DNA from: Aotearoamyces nothofagi
Lineage: Eukaryota > Ascomycota > Leotiomycetes > Leotiales > Tympanidaceae
DNA length: 64,000 bases
Direction: 5' to 3'
NCBI GenBank assembly: GCA_015345905.1
Contig: JADDTR010000015.1
Coordinates: 558,001-622,000, forward strand
Positions 13,116 through 24,866 of this stretch are shown here, piece after piece. Under the pieces are notes generated by a model that saw nothing but the letters and a program-made list of their open reading frames with translations, was not told where the DNA came from and did not search any database. Made by a program: the position numbers and the translations under genes. Numbering within the stretch: position 1 is the first letter of the stretch; each line of letters begins with the position of its first letter.

Positions 13116-14612
13116 TCAGAAATTGGCAAACCGGTCGTCCCATTGATCCTTCAGGGCGTCGGTATAGCCCTCGCCGGTGGGGTGCTCGTCGGGGTATATG
13201 TCAAAGCACTGTGCGTCGCCCGGATACCTGATTGGGGGGATGATGGGGCCTCTGTATTTGCGGTAGTAGACGTCGTCCCAGCGGATGCCGGCGAAGAAGG
13301 GGTGGGACTTCACGCGTGCCGCGCCGCCCGAGATGTTGCCGAGGCGGTGGGAGCGGTCGACGGTGCAGAGGTTGAGGATGAGGTCCATGGCGGCGCCGGA
13401 GATGGGGTTTTGGGAGGATGGGGGGAAGGTTATCGGCTTGTTGAGGATTCTATGCGTGCCTGGTTTAGTGGGGTAGATGACGACGGGGAGGATGGGGAAA
13501 CGGGATTTGGGATCTGCGGTGAACGTACTGTTTGTAGATTTCCATGGGCTGCTGATGCCAGAATGGGGGATAGCCAGTCAGGAATTCATAGAGCAAGATC
13601 CCTAGCGCCCACCAGTCGACGGCTGTTGTATGGCCGAGCGATTGGATGACCTCTGGCGCCAGATATTCCGGAGTCCCGCATAAAGTGTACGTCTCACCTG
13701 AGCATCGTGAGACATTATGTTCCCCAGTCATGTTATACCTGAGAGACTCACGGTCTTTGACGCGCTTCGCAAAGCCAAAATCCACCAACTTAACATGCCC
13801 ATCCGCATCTAGCAGGATGTTTTCGGGCTTCAGATCTCGATATGCAACGCCCTCCTTCTCGTGAAGAAATTCCAATATCAGGACGATTTCGGCAATGTAA
13901 AAGCGCGCGGCGTTCTCCTCGAACTTCTTTGCCTTTCGCAGGTAGGAAAATATCTCGCCGCCAGGGCAATAATCGAGCTGAGTTGGGACATGCGTCAGAA
14001 GGGACGCGCCAGGTTATACGGGGCGGCTTACCAGCATGTATAAAGAATCGTGATCGGAGAATGTTGTAATTAATGTCGTTATGAACGGGTGCCCAGCAAC
14101 ATCAGCCAGGATTGAGCGCTCCTGGTTGACATGATCGACCTGCTTCAGTCTTATTACTAGAGGGGTCGTCAGCGAGAACATCCCCAGGGTGAACGACCCA
14201 GCGCACCTTCAGCCTTCCGCAAGACCTTCAGCGCATAGACCTTATCCCTATCTTCTTTCGAAGCATTTCGCAACCTGACCAGCCAAACTCTTGCAAAGGT
14301 TCCTGCGCCACCATATTGTTAGCAAATGCAAGGCGCCTCGCGCATTCGCCGCCGACAACAATGGCACACACCTGTCCCCAGAGTCCTGACGAGCTCGAAG
14401 TCATCGACGCGTAGAACATTGGAGCTCAGTCCCAGCTCCTTATTCCTGGGATTCTGTGCAACCTCCTCGGGCGGCAGTGGGCGTTTTACATCGCTGTAAT
14501 GCGACACGAAGTCCTTCTCACGCTGCGTCGCCTGGGCAGTCGCCATGTCGTCCTTTGACGACGCCACAGAAAGGATATTAGCAGCTTTTTGGGTGAGTGC
14601 TGCGGCAGCCAT
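13116..14612 (-). CDS. pkaC2: cAMP-dependent protein kinase catalytic subunit (PKA C2-like)
   Basis: Six exons on the minus strand (14612-14372, 14302-14207, 14156-14032, 13977-13752, 13697-13529, 13449-13116) join in phase to 396 aa. All AGC kinase landmarks are present: the Gly loop LGTGTFARV near residue 78, ALKVLRKAE with the ATP-binding Lys, the catalytic loop YRDLKPEN, DFGFAKRV, the activation segment TYTLCGTPEYLAPE with its Thr, and DWWALGILLYE. The extreme C terminus is FANF, the FxxF hydrophobic motif that docks back on the kinase N-lobe in PKA. The short N-terminal extension has no lipidation signal that I can see. PKA catalytic subunits act downstream of cAMP in growth, germination and conidiation. 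The extension and the DIYPDEHP-type tail resemble the second fungal catalytic subunit more than PkaC1; the PKA family is certain, the paralogue number less so. Confidence 0.9.
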
Positions 14613-15667
14613 TGCGGATAGAGAATAGGAGATACAGCGAGGCGCAAGAATTGACGCTCGAATCGGTGCCGACAAGTTAGTTCGCCGGATCAGGGTCCTG
14701 GCATCGCTTTGGCCGGTAGGGGTGATTTCCGTCGCGCGCCAATGGGTGCAATAATCGATGGGAAAGAAGTGTCTCGAGAGCGAATTGAACGGGGTGTATA
14801 TATATATATATATATGAGGAATTGAAGGGGTGATGCGGAGATTCACAGCTCGAGCGGCATTTCAATGGTTTCTCTTCGGCATAACCACCCACGGGATGAC
14901 GTGTAGTGATGCGACGTCCAGCCGACAACAGGAGGAGGCGTGGGAGGGCCTGCAGAGATCTGACACCCGCACACGGCGAGGCCGTCTAATCGCGACTGAT
15001 AAGGAGCGTACATCACGTGACGCCATGCCCGGGCCGTAGAGTAGACGGCTTGGCCGTGATTGATATCTTGTCCGCCAGATCTGAGGCCAAAGCCAGCGGA
15101 TGCACATAGTTCCACTTCCTTGGACTTGAAAAGGGGCCGAGTGGGCACGGCAACAGCAACACCATCTCCAAACCCTAAACACTCGCCCGTCCGCCTTCCA
15201 AACGTGTATGAGAGAGCTATCAAACTGGCTCTCGCTTCCTCAGTTTCGCGGTAAGTGTCGGGGACTGTTTGTGTGTGGTCCCCGGTCTCCGCTCGTCCTC
15301 TTGAAGCTCTATGCCACCGTCCGCAACACGTATCTGCATCGTACAGATCTGTGGATCTCCATACACGGCGACCATGTTGAGCTCTGTTGGCTCTATGGAG
15401 GCTCTGTGTCGCAACGTCCACCTGCCTTCTTAAGCAATAGGCTTGCACGCAGACGGCGGCGTGAGTCACCGTAGTCCGCTCAGTAGTGCCGTGCCGTCCA
15501 TCTCCAAACCAATAAGCAACGTCGTGATTCTCATTTGCCTCCTTCCTACCTATATAAGAGTCCAAGTTTCCCCTCTACTCTTTAATACCTTCATTGTCCC
15601 TCTACGAGTACATGTCTTCAATTTAGGCTCGCCAATTCCCAGTCTTCTTGTCCAAAATCCTGTCAAA
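14613..15667. promoter_or_regulatory. Divergent promoter region of the PKA and GNAT genes
   Basis: The 1.05 kb between two divergent starts holds a TA dinucleotide array at about 14797-14815, roughly 185 bp upstream of the PKA start, and a TATA-box-like element facing the GNAT gene. No open frame here looks coding. Confidence 0.5.
15551..15558 (+). promoter_or_regulatory. TATA box of the GNAT gene
   Basis: TATATAAG lies 110 bp upstream of the start codon at 15668 and is followed by a pyrimidine-rich stretch (CCCCTCTACTC), as at many fungal transcription starts. This is inferred from position and sequence only. Confidence 0.5.
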
Positions 15668-16396
15668 ATGGCGCAAAATTCGACTGCCGGCGAGCGATTT
15701 GTCATCCGTCCAGCAACGCTGAAAGATGCTGCAGAAATGTCGAGGGTAGCCTCAAGAGCATACTGGAACACGCCTTTGGAAGCTTTAATCGCGCCGTATA
15801 GAGAGAAGTATCCAGACGACCACGCCCGCGCCTACGAGCGAAAGATCATCCAGAACATCCTTAGCCCGCGTAGTATCTCATTCGTAGCCGTGCCCGCATC
15901 CGATCTCTCAAAACCAGTAGCATTCGCACAGTTCTTCCGGTATGGCAACGACGCGGGCGCCCAGCGCCAGATCGCATCAAAGCGCACGCCCTGGCTTGTG
16001 GTGCAGTCTTGGTTCTACACCGCCTGGTTCGCCATCGAGAATTTCGTGTGGCCCGGCCGTCACAGAGACCCTGTGGCATTTGCAGACTTCATGAATTGGG
16101 TTAAGCAGGACGCAGAGCATTACTGGGGCAGCAGGAAGGAGCGCGGCGAGCGCTGGGCTGCCCAAAGCGTCGTCGTAGGCGTCGATTGGCAGAGAAGAGG
16201 ACTGGGCTCGGCGTTGATGCAGGAGGTTATCAAGAGGGGAAAGGAGGACGGTGTGATTATTGGACTGAATGCCAGTCCTACCGGCGAGATGCTTTACCGC
16301 AAGTTGGGCTTTGAGCTTTTGGGCCCGTATTCACATCAAATAGGAGACGAGACTAGAGGGGGATCGATGATGTGGTCACCGGAAAAGCAACTGTGA
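15668..16396 (+). CDS. GNAT family N-acetyltransferase
   Basis: A single-exon gene of 242 aa. The N-terminal beta-alpha unit starts RFVIRPATLKDAAEMSRV. The acetyl-CoA binding motif A is VVVGVDWQRRGLGSAL (Q/RxxGxG/A core as QRRGLG) near residue 180, followed by motif B with ASPTGEMLYRKLGFEL. The order and length are typical of stand-alone fungal GNAT proteins. The substrate cannot be told from sequence; fungal members are mostly uncharacterised small-molecule or protein acetyltransferases. The ATG at 15668 is chosen because it directly precedes the conserved domain and sits downstream of a TATA element; the upstream in-frame extension has no conserved content. Confidence 0.88.
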   Translation: MAQNSTAGERFVIRPATLKDAAEMSRVASRAYWNTPLEALIAPYREKYPDDHARAYERKIIQNILSPRSISFVAVPASDLSKPVAFAQFFRYGNDAGAQRQIASKRTPWLVVQSWFYTAWFAIENFVWPGRHRDPVAFADFMNWVKQDAEHYWGSRKERGERWAAQSVVVGVDWQRRGLGSALMQEVIKRGKEDGVIIGLNASPTGEMLYRKLGFELLGPYSHQIGDETRGGSMMWSPEKQL

Positions 16397-17975
16397 ACAG
16401 AAGTATCTTCCTAATGGGGATAGGTGCATCATACCTCGCTAATCAGTGTGCATATTACATTTGCTTGAAGCTTCAATCATCCTGTTACAAATAGAAGACC
16501 TTTTAAAAGTATAGAAGTTATTAAGATTGGAGTTTATAGCAACCGCGACGGCTTATAGCTGCGGTATGGAGTAAATTTATGTTGATGTATATAGACAAAC
16601 ATGTTTTCAAGCAGGCCAAGCTACCATTCAACTCGATGAACAGAGGGACAAAAAAGCCCTACATTCCACCGTCCGTACAAAGAAACAAGAGAACCCCCCA
16701 ACGTCCCCGCCCCCCCCCTCAAAAAAGGGCAAAAAAAAAACAAAAAACATACAACAGCAGGTATTCGCTGGTGGTCACCCACCCAACTACTAATCTGCCG
16801 ATTTCAAGCTTATGTATGGCAGAGCGGACGGGATGCCCAGTATTCTTGAATCTATGGTCGTATGTGACAGGACCTACTCTTAAATACATATATATATATA
16901 GCTATCACTATCACTATCACTACTATCCGAGCTAGCTGCTGCTACCCAGACGATTTTAAACTTTTTGGAATAATGAACAGAGGTAGATGAAAAAAATAAA
17001 CCAGTCAAATCATTGATTTGAAGGTATATAACTAAAAAAAAAAAAAAATCTTACAAGAGTTCTACAGCTAAGGGTCGCTGAGATGAGAGTCACTATAGCA
17101 CTAGATAAATCGCTGGTAGGATATAGATAGTATAAAGCTCTGTATCGTAGTAGGTAAATTCAGTGTAATAATTGAATAGAATAGAATAGAATAGAATAGA
17201 ATGATAACTACTATTCTATTCTATTCAGCTGATTTTTTATACTATTCAAATTATATTCTACTCTATTCAATACTATTCAAATACTTTGAATATTTTTTTT
17301 TGTTCCACTGAGTTAAAGAAACTGCCGAGATATTATAATATCTTCTGTTGGAGATTGGGACTTTTCGGCAGCCCAAGTACAGACTACTACTACTAGCTGG
17401 TAAGTAGATATTGTCATGTTATATTATATCAACTACAGCCTCGGCGATTCTTACAGCCAGAGGAATCCCGTCACCTGCTTATAACAGGGATGTACAGTTC
17501 TACATTTTCAGCTCTCTTGAATCTATAGTCTGTATATGAAAAAGGTCTTGCTATCAAAGTACATCACATGTATATTCCCACTATCAAAGTAACACAACAT
17601 CACATGTATATTCCCGCTATCAAAGTAACACAGCATCACATGTATATTTCCACTACCAAAACAACACAACACAACATACCATAACGCGTATATTATATCA
17701 ACTATAGCCTCGGTGATTCTTACAGCCGGGGGAGGGATCCCGCCACCTTCTTACATTGCATACCGAACCACCCGACAACCAATCCAGCGAATCCCAAGCT
17801 CTCGTCGAGGTGGCAGTCGGGATGGTGTGTAGTGTGTGGAAGGATTTCTCCTCGTGGGCCAGCTGTTCCTCACGGTCTCCTGCTCCTTCGTCCGGACCCC
17901 GTTTCCAGCCCGGGTCATGCGGCGTGGACAGCTAGGGGATAGAAGACATCGCGCCGCCCGAGGGCCTTGAGAGCC
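16397..17975. repeat. AT-rich intergenic region with repeats
   Basis: No gene is visible. The region has homopolymers (A-run at 17034-17047), a GAATA pentanucleotide array with a facing CTATT array (about 17174-17226), and two diverged copies of a roughly 67-bp segment (about 17421-17487 and 17689-17757) that bracket a tandem array of about 36 bp (17551-17680, unit containing CTATCAAAGTAACACAACAT). The differences between the segment copies include C/T transitions. Confidence 0.65.
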
Positions 17976-19414
17976 TCAGGGCCAAGCTCTCGTACCGAGC
18001 TGGTGCATCAGCGGCCCCTGGACCAGCAGACTCCTCTCGTCCTCAAACGCAACCTCGGCCCCGGCCCCGATCCCCTGCCTAGGATCCTCCATGCCATCCC
18101 TGTCGGGCCCGCCACACGTCCCCCGCCTCCCGCCCGCCCTCCTGGCAGCCGCGACCGCCCGGCTGAACTTGCTATCCGCGAGCCCCAGATACCGACTCGC
18201 CTTTAGCAGGACCAGGTGATCGACTTCGGTCTGCTGGTCCGAGCTCATGGCCTGCAGCTGGGCGAGCTCCTCGGGGTGCGATGCGAGGAGCGTGTATTTC
18301 GTGACGACGGGCGTGGGCGCCACGAGACGCGAGAAGAGGGCTCTCGCGGAGACGTTGCGGCAGGCCATGTAGATGGCCGGGAGCGAGTAGATGCGGCTGT
18401 AGTGGTGGTAGGCCGTGCTCTGCGCCTCGTAGGAGAGCCACCCCTCGCTCGTGGCGTCGTGTTCTGTCCGCAGCTGGATTCCGAGGAACGGGGCGCCGAT
18501 GCCTTGGTGCGGGCTGATGTTGAGGCCGTACTGGTTCTGAAGCTCATATAGCACCGCGGCCGCGAGACGGTATGCGTCTTTCCGGAGTCTCAGCAGCTGG
18601 CCAAAGGAATCTGCGAACGGGGCGCCGTCATAGCAGATAGTACTGGAAAGAGTCAGTCGATATTTCTCTACCGCTCTCGGATATAGTTACTAATCTCCAC
18701 CCGCCTTGCTGAAATCGATCACCCCTATGCGTCCCTCGCTGGTAGGATGTTCCTCCATCCACCTCCCGGGCAACATCGTAAAATCCTCCCGCGTAACGTT
18801 CTTCAGCCTCCCAAACTTCCCCAGCTTCTCCAGCTTCCCGGGCATCTTTTCATACACCTTCATCTGCGGACACGCCAGCCGCAGCCTCTCCACGAAAGCC
18901 TCGCGGTCGAACAGGTAATCGAACTCTATGGTCTCCTTGACGTACTGGTCCACCAAACTAGCAGGCTTCGTCGCCTTCCTCTGGCTGATGGTCGGGATCG
19001 TGATGGCGGCGCGGAAGGCGATCGCATAGCGCACGCACGTGAGGATCTGCTGCCTCACGTTGTTGAGGCCCCCCGTCGTGCCCGCGCAGCGTAGGACGCG
19101 GTTCGTCGGCCACGCCGTCGTCGGCGTCGTCGAGCAGAGCTGCCGTATGGGTTCCGGGTCAAACGCGGGGATCTCTACCATGGAGGCCGCAGCGACGAAC
19201 TCCTCTCGCAGAATGGCGCCCGTCTAGAAAGGCGAAGCCCGTCAGCAGCAGACTCGACGCTCCGAGGACCGGAATCGGCGACACGTACCTCTCTGGGACC
19301 GTGATAGTCGGGCTCCCGACGGAAGCGATCGAGGAGATATAAGAGCCCGATGCATTGGAGCACGACAGCTGCGACCACACCGCGACTTGTTATGTGGCAC
19401 CTCGGAGCACGCAT
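17976..19414 (-). CDS. O-fucosyltransferase-like type II membrane protein
   Basis: Three exons on the minus strand (19414-19289, 19223-18691, 18642-17976) give 441 aa. Exon 1 encodes a short basic N terminus and one membrane anchor at about residues 12-29 (GVVAAVVLQCIGLLYLLD), the layout of a Golgi glycosyltransferase. After a stem comes RVLRCAGTTGGLNNVRQQIL, the N-terminal hallmark of fungal proteins with the GDP-fucose protein O-fucosyltransferase fold, then KVYEKMPGKLEKLG. The C-terminal part holds TKYTLLASHPEELA and SSDQQTEVDHLVLLKASRY, the nucleotide-sugar-site block of these proteins. The second intron uses a less usual GTAACT donor but keeps phase and has a CTGAC branch site. The last 60 residues are low in conservation and may be over-read. 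Donor and acceptor sugars are unknown. It lies 1.2 kb from the next gene on the same strand. Confidence 0.72.
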
Positions 19415-20648
19415 CGTGTGCACGGAGCGACTTCTTAAGAGAGAGTTGCTGATGAGTTGAGACACGGCAGACGAGAGCCCGGCTCACCAGGGTAGCAATT
19501 CCTCTTATAGAGTCGAGCGCGAACCTAAAGGAGAGACGCACCAGAGGCATTACCCCCTCCCACCTCTAGCCAGAACCCTTAATCACAAGATCCGTCTTAG
19601 CATCCATCTTAGCATTCGTCTTAGCATCCATCCCTAAGCCCCGCCTCGTAACCACACACACATCCGCAGCCCACCCAAAAAACACCACGCCGCATCCCCA
19701 AGCCCCTCAGACCTCGCCAGAACCGCCTCGCGAGATCTAGACGAGCGCTCGGCACGGCTTTACTCCCGCCTCTACTATATCAGATCAGACCCTCGATCCA
19801 TCACAGGGTTCAGACGAAAAGATCCCGCCCGTCCCATCCCCACAGCCCACTCCTTTTTCAAAAAATGCCACACCCGCGCCCCTCGAGGCCTCGCGCCAGA
19901 TCTCCTCGGCAGGCGCAGATGAGCGCACGGCGCGGCGCAGCTTTCACCCTCCCCTCCCCTCGCCCTTACCTGAGACGCCTCATCCATCTCTGCATTCGTC
20001 AGCGTCTCGACATGCTCATGCGGATGCGATATGCGACATGCGGTGCGCCGATGTGACATCCGGCGTGATATGCGATATGCGATATGCGACGTGATACCCG
20101 ACGCGATAGCTGCCCGCGGCATTCGAAATCCCGCGCCAGAGCGTTTGCTGTGCATGCGTGCATGCAGCCCCCGCCAGCAGTTTCCATAGCACGGCTAGCG
20201 ATTCCCGCGCGGGAAGGCAAGCGCCCCAGATCAGATCAGATCAGGATCTGCGACTGCGGTAGTGGCGCCGCGGTTTCCGCCCCTGCTTCTGCTTTTGCTT
20301 TTTCTATATACGTGCACATAGTATAGCATAGTATAGCACCGGGTTGCAAAAAAACGAGACGGGGGAAATTAGGTTGAGCTGCGAGCCCCTTTTTTCCTCT
20401 TGTGGGAGTGCCTGGGAATGGATCGATGGAGACGGGGATGGAGATGGGGATGGATGGATGGATAGATAGGGAGGACGCGATGATAGAGGGATAGATAGAT
20501 AGATAGATAGCGCTCGAATGATGGGTAGAGCTTAGATAGTAGGTAGACTTGAATAATAGGCCTGAATAATAGGCAGAGTTTAGATGATAGGTAGATTTGA
20601 ATAATGGGTAGACCTAAATAATAGGCAGACCTGAATAATGGGAAGGAC
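19415..20648. other. Intergenic region
   Basis: About 1.2 kb between the start of the fucosyltransferase-like gene and the stop of the GMC gene. It shows GCGATATGCGATATGCGA-like short repeats near 20065-20100, GGATGGATGGATAGATAG repeats near 20440-20520 and AATAATAGG-type repeats to 20640. No coding gene is supported. Confidence 0.5.
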
Positions 20649-22473
20649 TCAGACAGCAGGCAGCGCAATGATCCTCTTCGCCGCCTGCTCCGCCACGACC
20701 ATGACAATGGCCATCGTGTTGCCCGTGGGCAGGTCGGCGTGGATGCTCGCGTCGACCACGAACAGGTTATCCGTGCCGTGCACCTTGGTGTCCAGGTCGA
20801 CGACGGCCTGGCCAGCCGCGCACTGCGCCGCCGTGCCGATCCTGGCCGTGCCGACGAAGTGGATGCCCGACGTGAAGTCGTCGCGGATGTAGTCGGCGGC
20901 GGTGGCGGTGGCGTTGGCGGGCGCGATGATGGCCGAGCCGGCGGCCGCCGCGACGAAGGCGCTGATGTAGGCGGAGAAGCCGGCGCGGTCGGCGGCGTTG
21001 GTGAAGTAGGGCTTGGTGCCAAAGGAGGTCGCGCCGGCGGCGGTTACGTTGAGGGAGCCGACGGATTGCGAGCCGTGTGTGAGGTAGAACTTGACGATGA
21101 GCACGTCGGTGGCCGAGGTCGAGGTTGTCTGATGGGTTGTTAGTGCGGGGATGGGGAGATGAAAGGGGGGGGGGGGACTTACGCCCTGGATGTAGCGCAC
21201 GATGCCGTCGGAGCCGGTGAAGGAATCCCAGAAGATGAGACGCTGGAGAGCCTGCGCGAGGACGCCGGATCTCTCAGAGAGGTAGAGTTCCTGATCCGCA
21301 GCGGTCGGAGCGAGGGCCGGGTAGACGGTCAGGTTCGCGGCAGCCGTGGTGTTGAAGGCGACGGTGACGATGGGGTGGTCTTTGATCTCGGAGCCGACGG
21401 GGAGGATGATCCAGTCCTTCTTCGCCGGGAGCGTGACGTTGGCAGTGCCGCCGGCAACGATGGCGATCTGGTCCGCAGGCCCGATGCCAGAGTTGATGAG
21501 CAGGCGCGGGGTCGTCATGGCGCCCGCAGCGAGGACGACGCGGCCCTTGGAGGCGACCTTGATGATGGATCGGACGCCGGTGTTTGAGTTCTCAACCTCA
21601 ACGCCGGTGATGCGGGAGCCGGAACGCACGACGCGGATGACGGTCGTGTAGAGCTGGAGGGAGAAGTTTGTCAGGTTCTGCGCGAGCGGGAGATAGGTCA
21701 TGACGGGACCGGCTCGCTGGCCGCCCTGGATGTTCCAGGGAGGGTGGGTGTAGACGGCGGTCTTGTCGTCCGGGCTCTGCATGGGGTTGACGGAGCTGAA
21801 ATTCTGCGTCTCGAGGAAGGACGAGAGGATGTCATACTCGTTGGTGTCGTAGTATTTCCCGTCCGTGCTGGGCGTGATGGTTCCCGGGTTGCGGGCGTAG
21901 AGCGCGGCGGCCGAGGATTCGACGTCCTTCCACTTCCAGCCGGCTGGCCAGTGGTCGTCGAAATCGTGCTTCGGCGGGTGCACAAAGACCATGGCATTGA
22001 TGGATACGCCCTGGAGCTACCTGTTAGGGTGGAGACGGGCTGACGTTGGGGGCTTCACTTACGCCTCCTAATAGACATCCTGCCGTGCCGGCGGTATTTG
22101 TACACACGTGGCTGGCACCGATAGCATAGATCTGGTTGATCTGGCTGGGAACGTCAAATGGCGTCAAACCATTGGTGTCCCAGCTGGTCGTCGTGTTGCC
22201 ACCAGACGAAGCATAGGTCGGTCCCCCAATCTCCAGGAGGAGGACCTTCTTCTTCTGCTCTGCCAGGCGCTCAGCCACTATGATACCGGCCGGGCCGGCG
22301 CCCGCGATGATATAGTCCCAGTCGCTGGAGGAGGAAGCATCGGTGATGATTCCGGCAGTCGAGCAGGGCGGCTGCTGGCCCTGGTGTTTGGTGTTCTGGT
22401 TGCCCTTTGTTGCCGAAGGGGCTGCCGAGGCTGCAGCAAGCAGCGTCGAGACCAAGGCGAGGTTGAACAGCAT
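20649..22473 (-). CDS. Secreted GMC oxidoreductase, cellobiose dehydrogenase-like flavodomain
   Basis: Three exons on the minus strand (22473-22063, 22010-21183, 21128-20649) give 572 aa; both introns are phase 0, and the second (54 nt) leaves the frame open if retained. A signal peptide is clear (MLFNLALVSTLLAAASAAPS). The dinucleotide-binding motif DYIIAGAGPAGIIVAERLAE follows near residue 55, then GCLLGGGVSINAMVFVHPP, the GMC FAD-attachment region, reached only after splicing. The C-terminal domain has GIHFVGTARIGT and ends in ADLPTGNTMAIVMVVAEQA, the His/Asn active-site block. The closest family I recognise is the cellobiose-dehydrogenase flavodomain (CAZy AA3). No N-terminal cytochrome domain and no cellulose-binding module are present, so electron transfer to lytic polysaccharide monooxygenases would have to differ from classical CDH. 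The substrate is inferred only. Confidence 0.82.
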
Positions 22474-24832
22474 CGTGTCTGTAGAGGAGGAGAGGGACAC
22501 AAGAGACGAGAAGCAAGAGGCTCTGGACAGCCCAAGGTCTAGCTAGAAGGAAGAGAGGACGGAGGAAGAGAAGAGTTCTACGGATCTGAAGACGAGGCAC
22601 AGAAGCTGTCCGAGGGCAGAGCAGCAGGGACAGCGAAGGAGATATAACATCTAACAGACCTGGTCCGAGGCAAGGGCGGCCGAGATTCCCAGCAACATCT
22701 GGATCCAGGCCGGGAGCAGAGAGCGGCCGGTACCTTGAGCGGTACCTGGTTGCAGGAAGCAGCTGGACCCAGCTGGACCCAGCCGGACGCAGCTTGGCCC
22801 AGCACAGCCAAGTGACGGCGATGGAGCTGCTGGTCCCTTCATCTCTGCAGACATGACGGATGGAGGTGACGGATGGAGGTGACGTCGAGGGGGGCAGCTC
22901 AGCATTTAGGGACGTTACCCACACGGCCACGAGCTAGCAGAGGGCTACGGCGACCATGACATAGCGCTACCCGCATGCCGTATCTTTCGGCTTCCGGCTT
23001 CCGCACTTCCCGCTCCGCTCGGCGTCAGCGATGCGGGCGGGCTCGCGAGCCTCTGCGTTTTCTCTGTGTCCCCCATCTCCCGTGCCGGGCGTGCAGTGGC
23101 AGTGGCAGTGGCAGTGGCAGGTCCTGTGCTGCGCGTCGCCGTGCCGCCCGCGTCTCTCGTGGCTGGAGAGAGAGAAGGAAGCGCAAGCGCGACGGTCTCG
23201 GCGGCTCCAGCGAGCGAGCGAGCCTGCAGGGCGGACTTGGGCGGGTACCTGCAGACGCCGCGGCGGGGGACAGGATGGGCCGGACGGTAGGGCTCATCGT
23301 GAAACCGCGCCGGGTCACGGGGGTGTCCCTGGGTGATCTCCAGGCGCGTTATCTAATCTCGCGCGTGGGCAGGAGCAGCCGAGGCGGCTTGTCCGTGGTC
23401 CGACGGGCGGCGGAGTGGGGCCTCAGGCGGCAACTCCAGCTCTCTCCCCTCGGCGGATGACACACTGACTGTCCACTGAGGCGAATACGAAGACCGCTAT
23501 GTGGACTATGGCACTATGCCACTATGTGGACTACACCACTATGTACACTATGTACACTATGTACACTATGTACACTATGTACACTATATACACCATGTGC
23601 ACTGCATCACTATACCAGGTAGCGTCTTGGACGGGACTTGATGTTTGAGCTACAGGCTCTAGCTTCAGGCTTGCGCGCCGACTTTTGCCCTGCATCGACT
23701 GCGCAGTCTCTTCTCCTGGCCGCTTGGTAAGCCCCGATCGGCGTCTGCGCCTGCTTGGTCAGCGACACCATCGCCGACGACGGTCCCGCTGCCTGTGGCC
23801 GCAGCGCTGTTTTCCGACGGGGGGCTCTGTCGAGGTGCTAGCCGGCAGATCAATTCCCTGATGCGATCGATGGCAGATCAATGCCCGATGCGTATCTGCG
23901 CGTAGGCTCTGGAGTGCCGTGTAAATGCAAATGCAAATGCAATGCAAATGCAAAACGCTGCGCTGCGCGTCCATTCGCGAGCTGTGCCAAGCATCGCGAG
24001 ATGATTCACGATTGCCGTTTCGGGGAATCGGGTGGGAGCGAGGCAGGAGTCGCGTGGAGGAGTCGTGCGGGGGGGCTTGGCGAGGCCGGTGTATGGGGGA
24101 ATGTATGGGAATCGGACGAGGAATGAGAGGAGAGATTAGGCGAGGAAGTGGACTGTACGGGGGAATGTGTGAGAGGTTAGGCGAGGGATTGTACTGGGAA
24201 GAATTATACGAGGAATTGGTATAGTAAGAATGGGTATAGTAAGAATGGAATGGTAAGAATGGAATGGTATAGTAAGACTGGTATAGTGGGAATCGTATAG
24301 TAAGAATCGGACAGTAAGAATCGTACGGGCGGGAATTACGTGGGGAATTATATGGAGGAAAGATATGAGAAAGAGACAGCAAGCGAGGAGTCAGATGGTG
24401 GGAGTTATATAGTAAGAATAGTATAGTAAGAATCGTATAGTAAGAATCGTATAATAAGAATCATACTAGGAATTGTATAGTAAGATTCGCATGGTGGGAA
24501 TTGCAGGGGAGGGATTTGTCCTGGGATTTGTCCTGGGAATCATACAATAAGAACCGTCCAGTGAGAACCGTCCAGTGAGAACCGTCCAGTGAGAATCGTA
24601 CAGTGAGAGTTGCACCGCAAGAAATGGATGGGCAGGCATCGTAGCGGGGGAATGCACGAGAGACTAGGCGAGGAATCGATCGTACAGTGCGAATTGTATA
24701 GGCGGGCAACGCATGGGAATTAAGTCACAGTACGGAGAGTTTGGCGAGAGACAGCCAGGCCAGGCCAGGACTTGTACAGCACTGGGGATCGATCGCCTGG
24801 GCGGGACATCACGTGGGGGAACCCGCTGCGAG

Positions 24833-24866
<34 letters not shown>

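Noticed and set aside
24215-24480. Regularly spaced repeats that could suggest a CRISPR-like array
   Set aside because: The units (GTATAGTAAGAAT and variants) are short and diverged, with no distinct spacers, and the genome is eukaryotic; it is a diverged minisatellite.
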